NCBI GenBank assembly: GCA_964433065.1
Contig: CAYSPZ010000003.1
Coordinates: 3,936 to 67,935 of the forward strand
DNA: 64,000 bases
Direction of reading: 5' to 3'
DNA from: RGIG3009 sp964433065
GTDB lineage: Bacteria; Bacillota; Clostridia; Oscillospirales; Acutalibacteraceae
Position 1 is the first letter of the stretch, and every line of letters starts with the position of its first letter. Below are positions 9,736-18,360 of the stretch, one piece after another. Under the pieces are notes generated by a model. That model saw only the letters and a list, made by a program, of their open reading frames with translations. It was not told the origin of the DNA and made no database searches. The position numbers and the translations under genes are program-made.

Positions 9736-10113
9736 TCATTCTGCTTCGGGTGCGGGGGTTTTCTTACTGTCAAGCACGATTCCCGCCACGTGTACGTTGA
9801 TCTTGGTAACGGGTTTGCCGGTCATCGATTGTACCGCAGACTTGACTTCGCGTTGGACGTCGCCCGCCACGTCGGGGATGCGTACGCCTTCTTTGAGGTT
9901 GAGATAAATGTCCACGACCGTTTCGTTCTCATTGTTGACAACGGCAACGGCTTTGCTGGCGGCGGTGCCAATCAGGTTGCGCAATTCGGGTATGCGCGTT
10001 GCCAAGCCGGCAACCCCTTCGACCTCCAATGCCGCGGTGGACGCGATGGTCGCGATCACCTCTTCGGAAATAATGCAACGACCTTCCGGGGCGGTATATT
10101 GTCTATCATCCAT
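9736..10113 (-). CDS. Asp23/Gls24 family envelope stress response protein
   Basis: 125-aa Asp23-like protein. The core reads GRCIISEEVIATIASTAALEVEGVAGL, followed by AVAVVNNENETVVDIYLNLKEGVRIPDVAGDVQREVKSAVQSMTG. Members are membrane-associated cytoplasmic proteins of Firmicutes linked to the cell envelope; the biochemical role is not settled. It lies between spoIIIAH and nusB, its normal clostridial position. GGGAGG lies about 12 nt before the start. Confidence 0.9.
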   Translation of the reverse strand: MDDRQYTAPEGRCIISEEVIATIASTAALEVEGVAGLATRIPELRNLIGTAASKAVAVVNNENETVVDIYLNLKEGVRIPDVAGDVQREVKSAVQSMTGKPVTKINVHVAGIVLDSKKTPAPEAE

Positions 10114-10187
10114 AGTTGTGATGACCTCCCTTTTCTTTGTGATTATACTTTATTATACCACAAAGTCTGTCAGGAGCAACTGTTTTT

Positions 10188-10739
10188 TTATGATTTTACT
10201 GCAATAATATTGATATTTTGTGCAAAAATATCCGTTTGTGCGGTAATAATCTGCGAAATTTTTGCCGTATCCTGCACCGTAAGACCGTCACTTTGCACCA
10301 CCACACTGCACTGATCGTCTTCAATGTAGACCACGCAATCCGCAAATCCTTTTGCTTTGATCAGTTCTTCGACTTTGCTTTCCTGCTCGACCGCTTTTGC
10401 CATCGCGGCAACCTGTATTGCTACCGCCTCTTTTTGTTCATCGGTTGCCTTGACATCGTTCAAAACTTCTTTCACAAGCGCCGTGGCTTCCTCTCGCGCT
10501 TTCTGACGGTTTTCTTTTGCCTCTTTAAAATACTGAGCACCCGTACTGACGTTGCCTGAATTGACGTTCATTGCGTCACCGAGTTCCTTGTCCGAAACGG
10601 TACTCTGCGTCGTGGAGGAATCGGTGCCGGGCAACAACGGTGCTTCCGCCGCAAAATAATAATTGAGATACACCGCAACGCCGAGTGCCACAACGAGCGT
10701 TCCCAACAGAAGATTCTTTTTTCCGAAAAACTTTGCCAT
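10188..10739 (-). CDS. spoIIIAH: Stage III sporulation protein AH
   Basis: 183-aa single-pass membrane protein (hydrophobic residues about 8-30, with the bulk outside). The C-terminal part VQDTAKISQIITAQTDIFAQNINIIAV is the YscJ/FliF-like ring-building domain that pairs with SpoIIQ across the engulfing membranes. The Lys/Glu-rich central helix EAKENRQKAREEATALVKEVL is typical. It sits directly after spoIIIAG but is separated from spoIIIAA-AF by the opp operon. Confidence 0.92.
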   Translation of the reverse strand: MAKFFGKKNLLLGTLVVALGVAVYLNYYFAAEAPLLPGTDSSTTQSTVSDKELGDAMNVNSGNVSTGAQYFKEAKENRQKAREEATALVKEVLNDVKATDEQKEAVAIQVAAMAKAVEQESKVEELIKAKGFADCVVYIEDDQCSVVVQSDGLTVQDTAKISQIITAQTDIFAQNINIIAVKS

Positions 10740-10762
10740 TTTCTATGTCTCCTTTGTAAAAA

Positions 10763-11296
10763 TTATACCAATTTAGTTACGCACACGCGTTTTGCCGTAA
10801 TGTTGAGCGCCACCGTTACCGATTGAACGATCTGTTGCTTTACCTCCTCTCTGTCACCGCCTTCACACACGACGATCACACCTTTGACGGTCGGTTGGAT
10901 CTCGGTTACCAGCAGACCTTGTCTGCCGTTCCCCGTATCGATCACGATCACCGACTCCTCGTTGTCATCCCGCTCGATCGTCTTGTTTTCCTCTTGTTGC
11001 CGATCGGTATTGGTCTTCTGCTCGGTTGCATAAACATACTCGACACCGTTTTCCAGTGTCACCATCACCCGACACTTTCCCGCACCTTCAATACTGCTGA
11101 GAATTTCGCACAATCTCCGTTCGGTGTTTTCTACGAAAACTGCCGCCGTATCAACGGTTTCGTTTGCCGTTGGCTTCGACGGTATCCACTCGGAAAGGGC
11201 TAACAGTACAATGCCGACCGCACCGATGATCAACAACCACTTTTTCCCGTCTGCCGTCGAAAACCGTTCGGTGATCTTTTTGATAAACTCGTTCAT
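10763..11296 (-). CDS. spoIIIAG: Stage III sporulation protein AG
   Basis: 177 aa from ATG 11296, which has GAGGAAAG just upstream; the frame is open to 11431 but that extension looks non-coding. One membrane segment (WLLIIGAVGIVLLALSEW) precedes an extracytoplasmic domain with VMVTLENGVEYVYATEQKT and the C-terminal VTVALNITAKRVCVTKL. The family forms a large ring in the mother-cell/forespore channel. It now heads a separate two-gene unit AG-AH, with a candidate sporulation promoter at 11351-11379. Confidence 0.92.
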   Translation of the reverse strand: MNEFIKKITERFSTADGKKWLLIIGAVGIVLLALSEWIPSKPTANETVDTAAVFVENTERRLCEILSSIEGAGKCRVMVTLENGVEYVYATEQKTNTDRQQEENKTIERDDNEESVIVIDTGNGRQGLLVTEIQPTVKGVIVVCEGGDREEVKQQIVQSVTVALNITAKRVCVTKLV

Positions 11297-11350
11297 AATC
11301 TTTCCTCGCAAACACGGCTTTGTTTGTCCACTTCGCTCACGTTTGTTAGA

Positions 11351-11379
11351 TGTATATGCCCTCTCTTCGCGTAATATGC
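11351..11379 (-). promoter_or_regulatory. Candidate sigma-E-type promoter of spoIIIAG-AH
   Basis: On the minus strand, GCATATT (11373-11379), a 14-bp spacer and CATATACA (11351-11358) resemble the sigma-E consensus (KMATATT, 14-15 bp, CATACAMT). The -35 matches fully; the -10 matches about 6 of 8. It would start a transcript about 45 nt upstream of spoIIIAG. Confidence 0.5.
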
Positions 11380-11505
11380 GTCTGAATTTTCCAGCGCGGA
11401 ATTTGAACATTTGAATTTTGCAATTCGCCATCCTGCAAACGTCTATACTTATAGGTAAACATATATATCCATTTAAGATAAATATTTACTAAATTGAAAT
11501 ATTTG

Positions 11506-11534
11506 TTGTAATTTTCAACATCTTGTGTTATGAT
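11506..11534 (+). promoter_or_regulatory. Promoter of the opp operon
   Basis: TTGTAA (11506-11511), a 17-bp spacer and TATGAT (11529-11534), in an AT-rich region upstream of oppB. It is the only good rightward sigma-A-type promoter before the operon. Confidence 0.6.
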
Positions 11535-11544
11535 TACTTGTAAC

Positions 11545-11568
11545 TATTTTGAGAGATATCTCAAAATA
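11545..11568 (+). promoter_or_regulatory. 10-bp inverted repeat in the opp leader (operator or hairpin)
   Basis: TATTTTGAGA / TCTCAAAATA around a 4-nt centre (GATA), about 5 nt after the predicted transcription start. Position and symmetry suit a repressor operator or a 5'-UTR hairpin. No regulator gene is adjacent. Confidence 0.5.
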
Positions 11569-11602
11569 CAACAATAATGATACCCATAAGGAGATGACCG
11601 TT

Positions 11603-12532
11603 TTGAGTTCCAAACTGACATTTTATATTCTTAAACGCGTCTTTTTGGCGTTGTTTACGATATTGCTTGTCATCACCATCACTTTCTTCGCAATGAAAGC
11701 CGTTCCCGGCGGTCCGTTCATGAGTGAGAAAGCGGTGTCGGAAGAAGTGCAGGCCGCACTGGAAAAGAAATACGGATTGGATAAACCCCTTTTGGAACAG
11801 TACACTACCTATCTTAAAGATATCGTCACGCGGTTTGATTTCGGTCCGTCCATCAAACAACGCGGTCGTACGGTAACGGATATTATCGTTCAGGGAATGA
11901 AAACGTCCATCCCGCTCGGTCTGTGCGCGGCGGGTATTGCGCTCATCATCGGTGTCGTCTTGGGTGCCGGTGCGGCACTGAGGCGAAACTCCGTATACGA
12001 TAAGAGTATTATGGTGACGATGACCGCTTTCGTGTCAATGCCGAGTTTCATTATGGGTACGTTGCTGTTGCTGTTGTTTGCGGTCACCTTGCAATGGTTA
12101 CCCGCCAACGGTACGACCACCGCCGGTCTGATCTTACCGGTCATCACGTTGTCGCTCTCGCCGATGGCGCACATCACCCGTCTGACCCGCTCGTCGATGT
12201 TGGACGTGCTCGGACAGGATTATATCCGTACCGCGAAAGCGAAGGGCGTTTCGGGCAGTAAGATCATTTTCGGTCACGCGCTCAAAAACTCGCTCATCCC
12301 CGTTATCACCTACTTCGGTCCGATGCTTGCGTATATCGTGACCGGTTCGTTGGTCGTTGAAAAGATCTTCGCCGTGCCCGGTATCGGCCGTACGTTCGTC
12401 AGCAGCATTACCGACCGTGACTACCCCGTCATTATGGGTACCACCATCGTGTTGGCAACGTTGATCGTTGTGATGAACCTTGTCAGCGATATCCTGTACA
12501 AGGTCGTTGACCCGCGCATCAATCTGGAATAA
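11603..12532 (+). CDS. oppB: Oligopeptide ABC transporter permease OppB
   Basis: About 309-aa inner-membrane permease. It opens with LTFYILKRVFLALFTILLVITITFF and has six hydrophobic segments. The family EAA loop is seen as RTAKAKGVSGSKIIFGHALKNSLIPV. TTG 11603 is preferred because AAGGAG lies 9 nt upstream; ATG 11594 would sit directly on the ribosome site. It heads a rightward operon oppB-C-D-F-A placed between spoIIIAG and spoIIIAF. Confidence 0.9.
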   Translation: MSSKLTFYILKRVFLALFTILLVITITFFAMKAVPGGPFMSEKAVSEEVQAALEKKYGLDKPLLEQYTTYLKDIVTRFDFGPSIKQRGRTVTDIIVQGMKTSIPLGLCAAGIALIIGVVLGAGAALRRNSVYDKSIMVTMTAFVSMPSFIMGTLLLLLFAVTLQWLPANGTTTAGLILPVITLSLSPMAHITRLTRSSMLDVLGQDYIRTAKAKGVSGSKIIFGHALKNSLIPVITYFGPMLAYIVTGSLVVEKIFAVPGIGRTFVSSITDRDYPVIMGTTIVLATLIVVMNLVSDILYKVVDPRINLE

Positions 12533-12548
12533 GGAGGAAGGATCAATT

Positions 12549-13964
12549 ATGGATATCAAAAAATTCAGTATGCATTTAAATGTAGACTCCTTCCTTCCCG
12601 CATCGGCGGAAGAAAAAGAATATATGGTGCAGATGCGACCCTCTTCCACCTTCTTTAAAGACGGTGTGAAACGGTTGCTGAAAGACAAGGTGGCAACCGC
12701 CAGTTTGATCATGATCGTTCTCATCGTGCTCAGCACCATCATCATCCCGCTCGTATGGCCGTACAGTTATGACGAGCAACTCGGTCTGAAGATCGGTAAA
12801 CCGGTCGATGCTTCCTACAACAACTTAGCACCTTTCCAATACGGCGGAACGGAACTGGTACGTATGCTTGGTAAAGCGACCGTGCAAGAGATCCACATCG
12901 AAGCGCCGATGGGCGACAAAACGACCACCGACAAGGCGGTGCGTATGGCAGCAAAAATGCGCGCCGAACAGATCCTGAACGAATACCAAAGCGGTGCTAA
13001 GACCGCAGATTCGTTTGCGGAACTGAAGAAACACGATTCTTCCGACCTGACCACCTCCCTGCTCAATATCACCTATACGAGTGCGGAAAAGGTCGGTCAC
13101 GAAGACTTCTCCGCGAAGACCATAAAGTGGATCTGGGACAAAGGTGCCAAACGTCAGGCGGGTGACGTCGGTTTGGTTGAAGACGTAGACGGATACCACA
13201 TCGTATATTTCAACGGATACAGCGGTGAGACCGAATCCATCTTCCCCCACATTTTCGGTACCGATGCCGCCGGCCGTGACTATTTCATCCGCGTTATCTA
13301 CGGTGCGCGCGTTTCGCTGGTCGTCGGTTTCTTCGCCAGTATCATCGTTTTGGTGATCGGTATGACGGTCGGTTCGCTCGCCGGTTATCTCGGCGGTAAA
13401 GTCGACCTGGTCATCATGCGTATCGTCGATATCATTTACTCGTTGCCGGATATGTTGATGGTCATCCTGCTCGCCGCCGCGTTCAAGACGTCGCTCGGGA
13501 AACTGATCGAAGGCACCGTTTTCCAAGCAATCGGCGGTAACATTATCAGTTTGTTTATCGTGTTTGCTCTGCTGTACTGGGTATCGATGGCACGTTTGAT
13601 TCGCGGTCAGATCCTCTCACTGCGTGAGCAGGAATACGTATTGGCGGCAAGAGCCGCCGGTGCAAAAGGCGGTTGGATCATCCGTAAGCATTTGATCCCC
13701 AACTGCATCAGCGTCATCATCATCTCCACCGCGTTACAGGTACCGAGCGCTATCTTTACCGAGAGTTATCTGTCCTTTATCGGTCTCGGTATCAACGCAC
13801 CGATGCCGTCGCTCGGTTCACTTGCCAACGACGCACTTAACGGTATCAACACCTACGGTTACCGTTTGGTCATTCCCGCTGTTATGATCTCCCTCATCGT
13901 GCTTTCGCTGAACCTGTTCGGCGACGGATTGCGCGATGCGTTTGACCCGAAACTGAACAGTTAA
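12549..13964 (+). CDS. oppC: Oligopeptide ABC transporter permease OppC with inserted parvulin-like domain
   Basis: 471 aa from ATG 12549 (AAGGAGGAAGG upstream); ordinary OppC is roughly 290-350 aa. TM1 is about residues 48-70. The conserved IFGTDAAGRDYF motif before the core permease domain starts only near residue 235. The extra part of the external loop, about residues 111-226, reads like a PpiC/SurA-type rotamase: a helical KMRAEQILNEYQSG, DSFAELKKHDSSD, a W-x-W segment and the closing GDVGLVEDVDGYHIVYF. The C-terminal half has the EAA loop LAARAAGAKGGWIIRKHLIPN. I infer a prolyl-isomerase-like fold facing outside; activity is unproven. Confidence 0.85.
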   Translation: MDIKKFSMHLNVDSFLPASAEEKEYMVQMRPSSTFFKDGVKRLLKDKVATASLIMIVLIVLSTIIIPLVWPYSYDEQLGLKIGKPVDASYNNLAPFQYGGTELVRMLGKATVQEIHIEAPMGDKTTTDKAVRMAAKMRAEQILNEYQSGAKTADSFAELKKHDSSDLTTSLLNITYTSAEKVGHEDFSAKTIKWIWDKGAKRQAGDVGLVEDVDGYHIVYFNGYSGETESIFPHIFGTDAAGRDYFIRVIYGARVSLVVGFFASIIVLVIGMTVGSLAGYLGGKVDLVIMRIVDIIYSLPDMLMVILLAAAFKTSLGKLIEGTVFQAIGGNIISLFIVFALLYWVSMARLIRGQILSLREQEYVLAARAAGAKGGWIIRKHLIPNCISVIIISTALQVPSAIFTESYLSFIGLGINAPMPSLGSLANDALNGINTYGYRLVIPAVMISLIVLSLNLFGDGLRDAFDPKLNS

Positions 13965-13985
13965 GAAAGGAGCGTATGATATACT

Positions 13986-15002
13986 ATGGCACTTTTAGAG
14001 ATCAACAATCTGCATACCTCCTTTGCGACCGACGCGGGTACTGTCAACGCGGTCAACGGCATCTCGTTCTTCCTGGAACGCGGCAAAGTGTTGGGTATCG
14101 TGGGTGAGTCGGGTTCCGGTAAATCGGTGACCGCTTACTCGATCATGCAGATCTTAGCGCCGACCGCGACCATCTCCCCCGACTCTTCCATCAAACTGGA
14201 CGGTCAGGAATTGGTCGGTGCAGGTGAAAAAGTGATGAAGACCGTACGTGGTAATAAGATCTCCATCATCTTCCAGGACCCGATGACCTCGCTCAACCCC
14301 ACCTATACCATCGGACATCAACTGGAAGAAGCGATCCTTCTTCACACCAACCGTGACAAGCAACAAGCCAAAGCCCGTGCGCTGGAAATGTTGCAACTGG
14401 TCAACGTGAACGAACCCGAAAAACGGTTAAAACAATATCCTTACGAATTATCGGGCGGTATGCGTCAACGCGTGATGATTGCAATGGCACTCGCCTGTGA
14501 ACCCGATATTCTCATCGCCGACGAACCGACCACGGCTCTCGACGTGACCATTCAGGCACAGATTCTGGAACTGATGAAATCGTTGCAACAAGAATTCAAT
14601 ATGGCGATCATTATGATCACCCACGACCTCGGTGTTGTCGCGCAGATGTGTGACGAAGTGATCGTTATGTATGCGGGTTCCATCTGCGAACAAGGTACGG
14701 CGGACGAGATCTTCTATAACCCTCAGCACGAGTATACCAAGGGTTTGATGAACTCCATCCCCACCGTGGACAACGAGAAACGCAAGTTAAAACCCATCAC
14801 CGGTACCCCCATCGACCTGCTCAATATGCCGAAAGGGTGTCCGTTCGCGCCCCGTTGTGAAGCGGCGATGAAGATCTGTGTTCAGGAATGTGCGGAAAAC
14901 GTCGCGGTAAACGATGAACACCGTACCGCTTGCTGGATGTATATCAAGAAAAAGTTAGAGCAAGAACAAGCATCGACAGAGGAGGCGGCTTCCAATGAGT
15001 GA
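13986..15002 (+). CDS. oppD: Oligopeptide ABC transporter ATPase OppD
   Basis: 338-aa ATPase with Walker A GESGSGKS, Q-loop FQDPMTSLNP, signature LSGGMRQRVMIAMALA, Walker B ILIADEPTTALD and the H-loop ITHDLG. The C-terminal oligopeptide-transporter extension contains the Cys-rich CPFAPRCEAAMKIC. It ends ATGAGTGA, overlapping the oppF start by 8 bp. Confidence 0.94.
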   Translation: MALLEINNLHTSFATDAGTVNAVNGISFFLERGKVLGIVGESGSGKSVTAYSIMQILAPTATISPDSSIKLDGQELVGAGEKVMKTVRGNKISIIFQDPMTSLNPTYTIGHQLEEAILLHTNRDKQQAKARALEMLQLVNVNEPEKRLKQYPYELSGGMRQRVMIAMALACEPDILIADEPTTALDVTIQAQILELMKSLQQEFNMAIIMITHDLGVVAQMCDEVIVMYAGSICEQGTADEIFYNPQHEYTKGLMNSIPTVDNEKRKLKPITGTPIDLLNMPKGCPFAPRCEAAMKICVQECAENVAVNDEHRTACWMYIKKKLEQEQASTEEAASNE

Positions 15003-15981
15003 TAACCAAAACAAGCCTCTGATCGAGGTACGCAATCTTTGCAAGTATTTTGATATCAATACCGGCTTTTTCCAATCCAAGCCCTTAAAGGCGGTCGACG
15101 GGGTATCGTTTGATATCCAGCGCGGCGAAACGCTGGGTCTGGTCGGCGAATCCGGTTGCGGTAAGACCACCGTCGGACGCACCATCTTAAATCTCTATAA
15201 GCCCACCTCGGGTGAGATTTTGTTTGACGGCGCACCCGTGAAGACCAAAAAGGAAATTCACGAGTTCCGCAAAAAAGCAACGATGGTGTTTCAGGATCCC
15301 TATTCTTCGTTAAACCCGCGTATGACCGTGTCGGATATCATCGGCGAACCGCTCGATATCCATCAGTTGTACCAGACCAAGCAAGAACGTCAGGACCGCA
15401 TTTTGGAACTGATGGATTACGTCGGTTTGAACAGTGAACACGCGGCGCGATATGCGCACGAGTTCTCGGGCGGTCAGCGTCAGCGTATCGGTATTGCCCG
15501 TTCGCTCGCGGTCAACCCCGATTTTATCGTTTGTGACGAACCCGTTTCCGCTTTGGACGTGTCCATTCAAGCACAGGTCATCAATATGTTTGACGATCTG
15601 CAGGAGAAACTGGGTCTGACCTATCTGTTCATCGCCCACGACCTGTTGGTCGTCCGACACATCAGTAATCGTATTGCCGTTATGTATCTCGGCAAGATGG
15701 TGGAGTTGGCGGAAGCGAACGAGATCTACAATCATCCGCTTCACCCCTACTCCATTTCGCTGTTGTCGGCGGTGCCGGTACCCGATCCCAAGGTTGCCCG
15801 CGCCAACCAACGCGTAATGTTACACGGCGATATCCCCAGTCCCCTCAACGCACCTTCCGGTTGTCCCTTCCGCACGCGGTGCCCTTACGCTACCGAACAG
15901 TGCGCAATGGAAATGCCGGCATTTAACGAAGTGTCCAAAGGACACTTCGTCGCCTGCCACAACCTCGACAAGATCGGGTAA
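14995..15981 (+). CDS. oppF: Oligopeptide ABC transporter ATPase OppF
   Basis: 328-aa ATPase partner of OppD. Walker A is GESGCGKT, Q-loop VFQDPYSSLNPRM, signature FSGGQRQRIGIARSLA, Walker B FIVCDEPVSALD and H-loop FIAHDL. The C-terminal CPFRTRCPYATEQC matches the oligo_HPY extension. Start ATG 14995 overlaps oppD, so the two are coupled. Confidence 0.94.
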   Translation: MSDNQNKPLIEVRNLCKYFDINTGFFQSKPLKAVDGVSFDIQRGETLGLVGESGCGKTTVGRTILNLYKPTSGEILFDGAPVKTKKEIHEFRKKATMVFQDPYSSLNPRMTVSDIIGEPLDIHQLYQTKQERQDRILELMDYVGLNSEHAARYAHEFSGGQRQRIGIARSLAVNPDFIVCDEPVSALDVSIQAQVINMFDDLQEKLGLTYLFIAHDLLVVRHISNRIAVMYLGKMVELAEANEIYNHPLHPYSISLLSAVPVPDPKVARANQRVMLHGDIPSPLNAPSGCPFRTRCPYATEQCAMEMPAFNEVSKGHFVACHNLDKIG

Positions 15982-16016
15982 CGGCGGCACTACATATTTT
16001 TGGTTCTAAACGGCGC

Positions 16017-16040
16017 CACTCCTCCTGTGCTTTGGGAGTG
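16017..16040 (+). other. Intercistronic hairpin between oppF and oppA
   Basis: CACTCC / GGAGTG with a 12-nt loop in the 100-bp gap. There is no T-run, so it is more likely an mRNA-stabilising or processing hairpin that allows oppA to be expressed above the ATPase genes. Confidence 0.4.
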
Positions 16041-16081
16041 AACGCTGTTCGGAATAAATTTTCGGAAAGGAAGATTTTCAG

Positions 16082-17818
16082 ATGAAAAAAGTATTGGCAA
16101 TCCTTTTGGCTACCATCATGCTCTTCTCTTTGACGGCTTGCACCGGCGCGAAAAAAGATGCGCCTCCGACGATGGTCTACCTTTACAATGAAGGCGACGG
16201 CCATAAAGCGATCGGTGAATACCTGCAAGGCGCTTTGGCGGCTGCCGGTTTGACCATCACGTTGGAATCTCAGGAATGGAACACCTTCCTGAACACCCGT
16301 AAAGAAGGTAACTACACCATCGCCCGTAACGGTTGGTTGGGCGACTACAACGATCCCATCTCCTTCCTGGATATGTGGACCTCCACCTCCGGCAACAACG
16401 ACTGCCAACTCGGTAAAGGCGCTCACGCCGAAGTCGCGATCTACGATCTCGATATGACCAAATGGGGCGGCACCAACGTTACCGACGGTACTTGGGCACA
16501 GACCTATGACGTGATCATCTCCATGATCAAAAAAGAAAGCGATAACAACAAACGTCTCGAAATGATGCACGCTGCGGAAGACCTGCTCATGAGCACCGGC
16601 ACCATCATCCCGATCTACTACTACACCGACCTGTACATGATCGACGATTCGGTTAAAGGCTTCTTCTCCAGCCCCTTGGGCTACAAATTCTTCGCCGGCA
16701 CCACCGTCGAAGGCAAAGATGCTCTGAACGTTTGCTTGGCTTCCGAGCCTGACACCATTGACCCCGCTCTGAACTCTGCGGTAGACGGCGCTACGCTCGT
16801 TTCCCACCTGTTCTCCGGCTTGGCGAAATGGGACAAAGACGAGAACGGCAATCTGGTTATCGTGGCTGACTGTGCTACCGAACTGGTTGAGCCTGTCACC
16901 AACGATGACGGTACTGTCACCTACACCTACACCTTGAAAGACGGTCTGAAATGGTCCGACGGCAAAGAACTGAAAGCCAGCGACTTCGAATTCGCTTGGA
17001 AACGTGCTGCCAGCACCGAACTCGGCGCTGACTACAGCTACATGTTCGACGTTGTCAAAGGCTACGGCACCGACAACAAAGATGATCTCTCCGTTGTTGC
17101 TGACGATGCTGCGAAAACCATCACCGTCACCCTGACCACTCCGGTTGCGTACTGGAATGAACTGCTCGCGTTCCCGACCTACTTCCCGGTCCGTTCGGAC
17201 GTTGTTTCCGACGAAGCTTGGGCTACCAAACCCGAAACCTACATCTCCAACGGTGCTTACACCATGAGCGCTTGGGAACATGACAGTTTGATCACCTTGA
17301 AAAAGAATGACAACTATCATGACGCGGATGCAGTCACCATGCCCACCTTGAATTTCTACCTGTCCGACGACGCGAACAATATGTTGGCGAACTTCAAAAA
17401 CGGCGACTGGTTGATGATCGACGACGTTCCCACCAACGAGATCGCTACCTTGAAGACCGAATATGCGAACGAATTCGTTATCGCCGGTCAACTCGGTACC
17501 TACTATGCTTGCGTCAACGTGAACGCTGATCTGGGTGTTGACACCGAAGAAGAAAGAGTTGAAGTCCGTAAGGCTATCGCTCTGTTGCTCGACCGTAACT
17601 ACATCTGCGAAGATGTTGCTCAAGGCGGTCAAGTTCCCGCTTCCTCCTTTGTCGCGATGGGTCTGACCGATTCCAACGGCAAAGAGTTCTATGAGAACGC
17701 CGGCGACGAAGCTGCTAACGGCTACATCGGTTACTACGATGTTTCCGAAGAAGCGTTCGAAGGCAACTGCCAGAAAGCGGTTGAAATCCTCGAGAAATAC
17801 TACACCCTCAGCAAATAA
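16082..17818 (+). CDS. oppA: Peptide-binding lipoprotein OppA, apparently circularly permuted
   Basis: 578-aa SBP family 5 protein. Residues 1-20 are a lipoprotein signal (LFSLTAC, Cys20). The block order is abnormal. Residues about 28-206 (PPTMVYLYNEGDGHKAI, ARNGWLGDYNDPISFLDMW, IIPIYYYTDLYMI, SSPLGYKFF) are what normally forms the C-terminal third of OppA. Residues about 211-578 start with LNVCLASEPDTIDPALNSAVDG, normally directly after the signal peptide, and end at NCQKAVEILEKYYTLSK, which normally leads into the FPTxxYLYN block. The single frame, good ribosome site (AAAGGAAG) and even codon use argue for a real gene, although an assembly join cannot be excluded. Confidence 0.85.
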   Translation: MKKVLAILLATIMLFSLTACTGAKKDAPPTMVYLYNEGDGHKAIGEYLQGALAAAGLTITLESQEWNTFLNTRKEGNYTIARNGWLGDYNDPISFLDMWTSTSGNNDCQLGKGAHAEVAIYDLDMTKWGGTNVTDGTWAQTYDVIISMIKKESDNNKRLEMMHAAEDLLMSTGTIIPIYYYTDLYMIDDSVKGFFSSPLGYKFFAGTTVEGKDALNVCLASEPDTIDPALNSAVDGATLVSHLFSGLAKWDKDENGNLVIVADCATELVEPVTNDDGTVTYTYTLKDGLKWSDGKELKASDFEFAWKRAASTELGADYSYMFDVVKGYGTDNKDDLSVVADDAAKTITVTLTTPVAYWNELLAFPTYFPVRSDVVSDEAWATKPETYISNGAYTMSAWEHDSLITLKKNDNYHDADAVTMPTLNFYLSDDANNMLANFKNGDWLMIDDVPTNEIATLKTEYANEFVIAGQLGTYYACVNVNADLGVDTEEERVEVRKAIALLLDRNYICEDVAQGGQVPASSFVAMGLTDSNGKEFYENAGDEAANGYIGYYDVSEEAFEGNCQKAVEILEKYYTLSK

Positions 17819-17848
17819 TTCCGAAAAACAATATAAAAGCACAAAACA

Positions 17849-17879
17849 GTGCGCCGCAATCGCGGCGCACTTGTTTTTT
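17849..17879 (+). terminator. Terminator of the opp operon
   Basis: GTGCGCCGC / GCGGCGCAC with a 4-nt loop (AATC), followed by TTGTTTTTT. The T-run overlaps the stop codon of the convergent spoIIIAF (17878-17880), so the two operons abut exactly. Confidence 0.85.
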
Positions 17880-18354
17880 ATCCATCACGGCTTTGTACGA
17901 TCACGTCGGTGTTCAGTTGCGTTTTTAACACCTCGCGAACCGGTAAAGCAGCATTTAAGTTGCGTTTATCCACTACAATGACGACCTGCTGAATATAGAT
18001 ACTGCCGTTGTCGGCAAGAGCGGTGGTTACCGTAACCGTTTCGGCAGTCACGTTACGCGTTGCCAGACATTCCTGCACCATATCGGTAACCGTCGTTTTT
18101 ACTTGTTCCTGCAACTGTTCGTTCACCTTTTCGGTCAGTGCATCGGACACCGCTTGGTCGCCGAGAAAATCCACGTCCAACGGTAATGACGTGGATACTT
18201 TCAGTAACGGTGATATCATACTGCACAACAAAAAGGTGATCAAAAGCAGGTGGAATAATTTCCCGACACCGTTTTTCGGTATCAGGATCTGCAACACACA
18301 ACATCCGACCGCCGCGCAACAGATGGCGGCGCCCCATTCCCGTATACCGTCCAT
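17878..18354 (-). CDS. spoIIIAF: Stage III sporulation protein AF
   Basis: 158-aa protein with two N-terminal membrane segments (AAICCAAVGCCVLQILI; LFHLLLITFLLCSMISPLL) and a soluble C-terminal domain resembling ring-forming modules (IYIQQVVIVVDKRNLNAALPVREVLKTQLN). It is the last gene of the spoIIIAA-AF half. In the standard operon spoIIIAG would follow directly; here the next sequence is the opp terminator on the opposite strand. Confidence 0.9.
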   Translation of the reverse strand: MDGIREWGAAICCAAVGCCVLQILIPKNGVGKLFHLLLITFLLCSMISPLLKVSTSLPLDVDFLGDQAVSDALTEKVNEQLQEQVKTTVTDMVQECLATRNVTAETVTVTTALADNGSIYIQQVVIVVDKRNLNAALPVREVLKTQLNTDVIVQSRDG

Positions 18355-18360
18355 ATGCGT

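Noticed and set aside
15923..17842. A 639-codon open frame antisense to oppA
   Set aside because: It mirrors codon bias of oppA; no ribosome site, no recognisable domain, and it spans the oppF end and intergenic hairpin.
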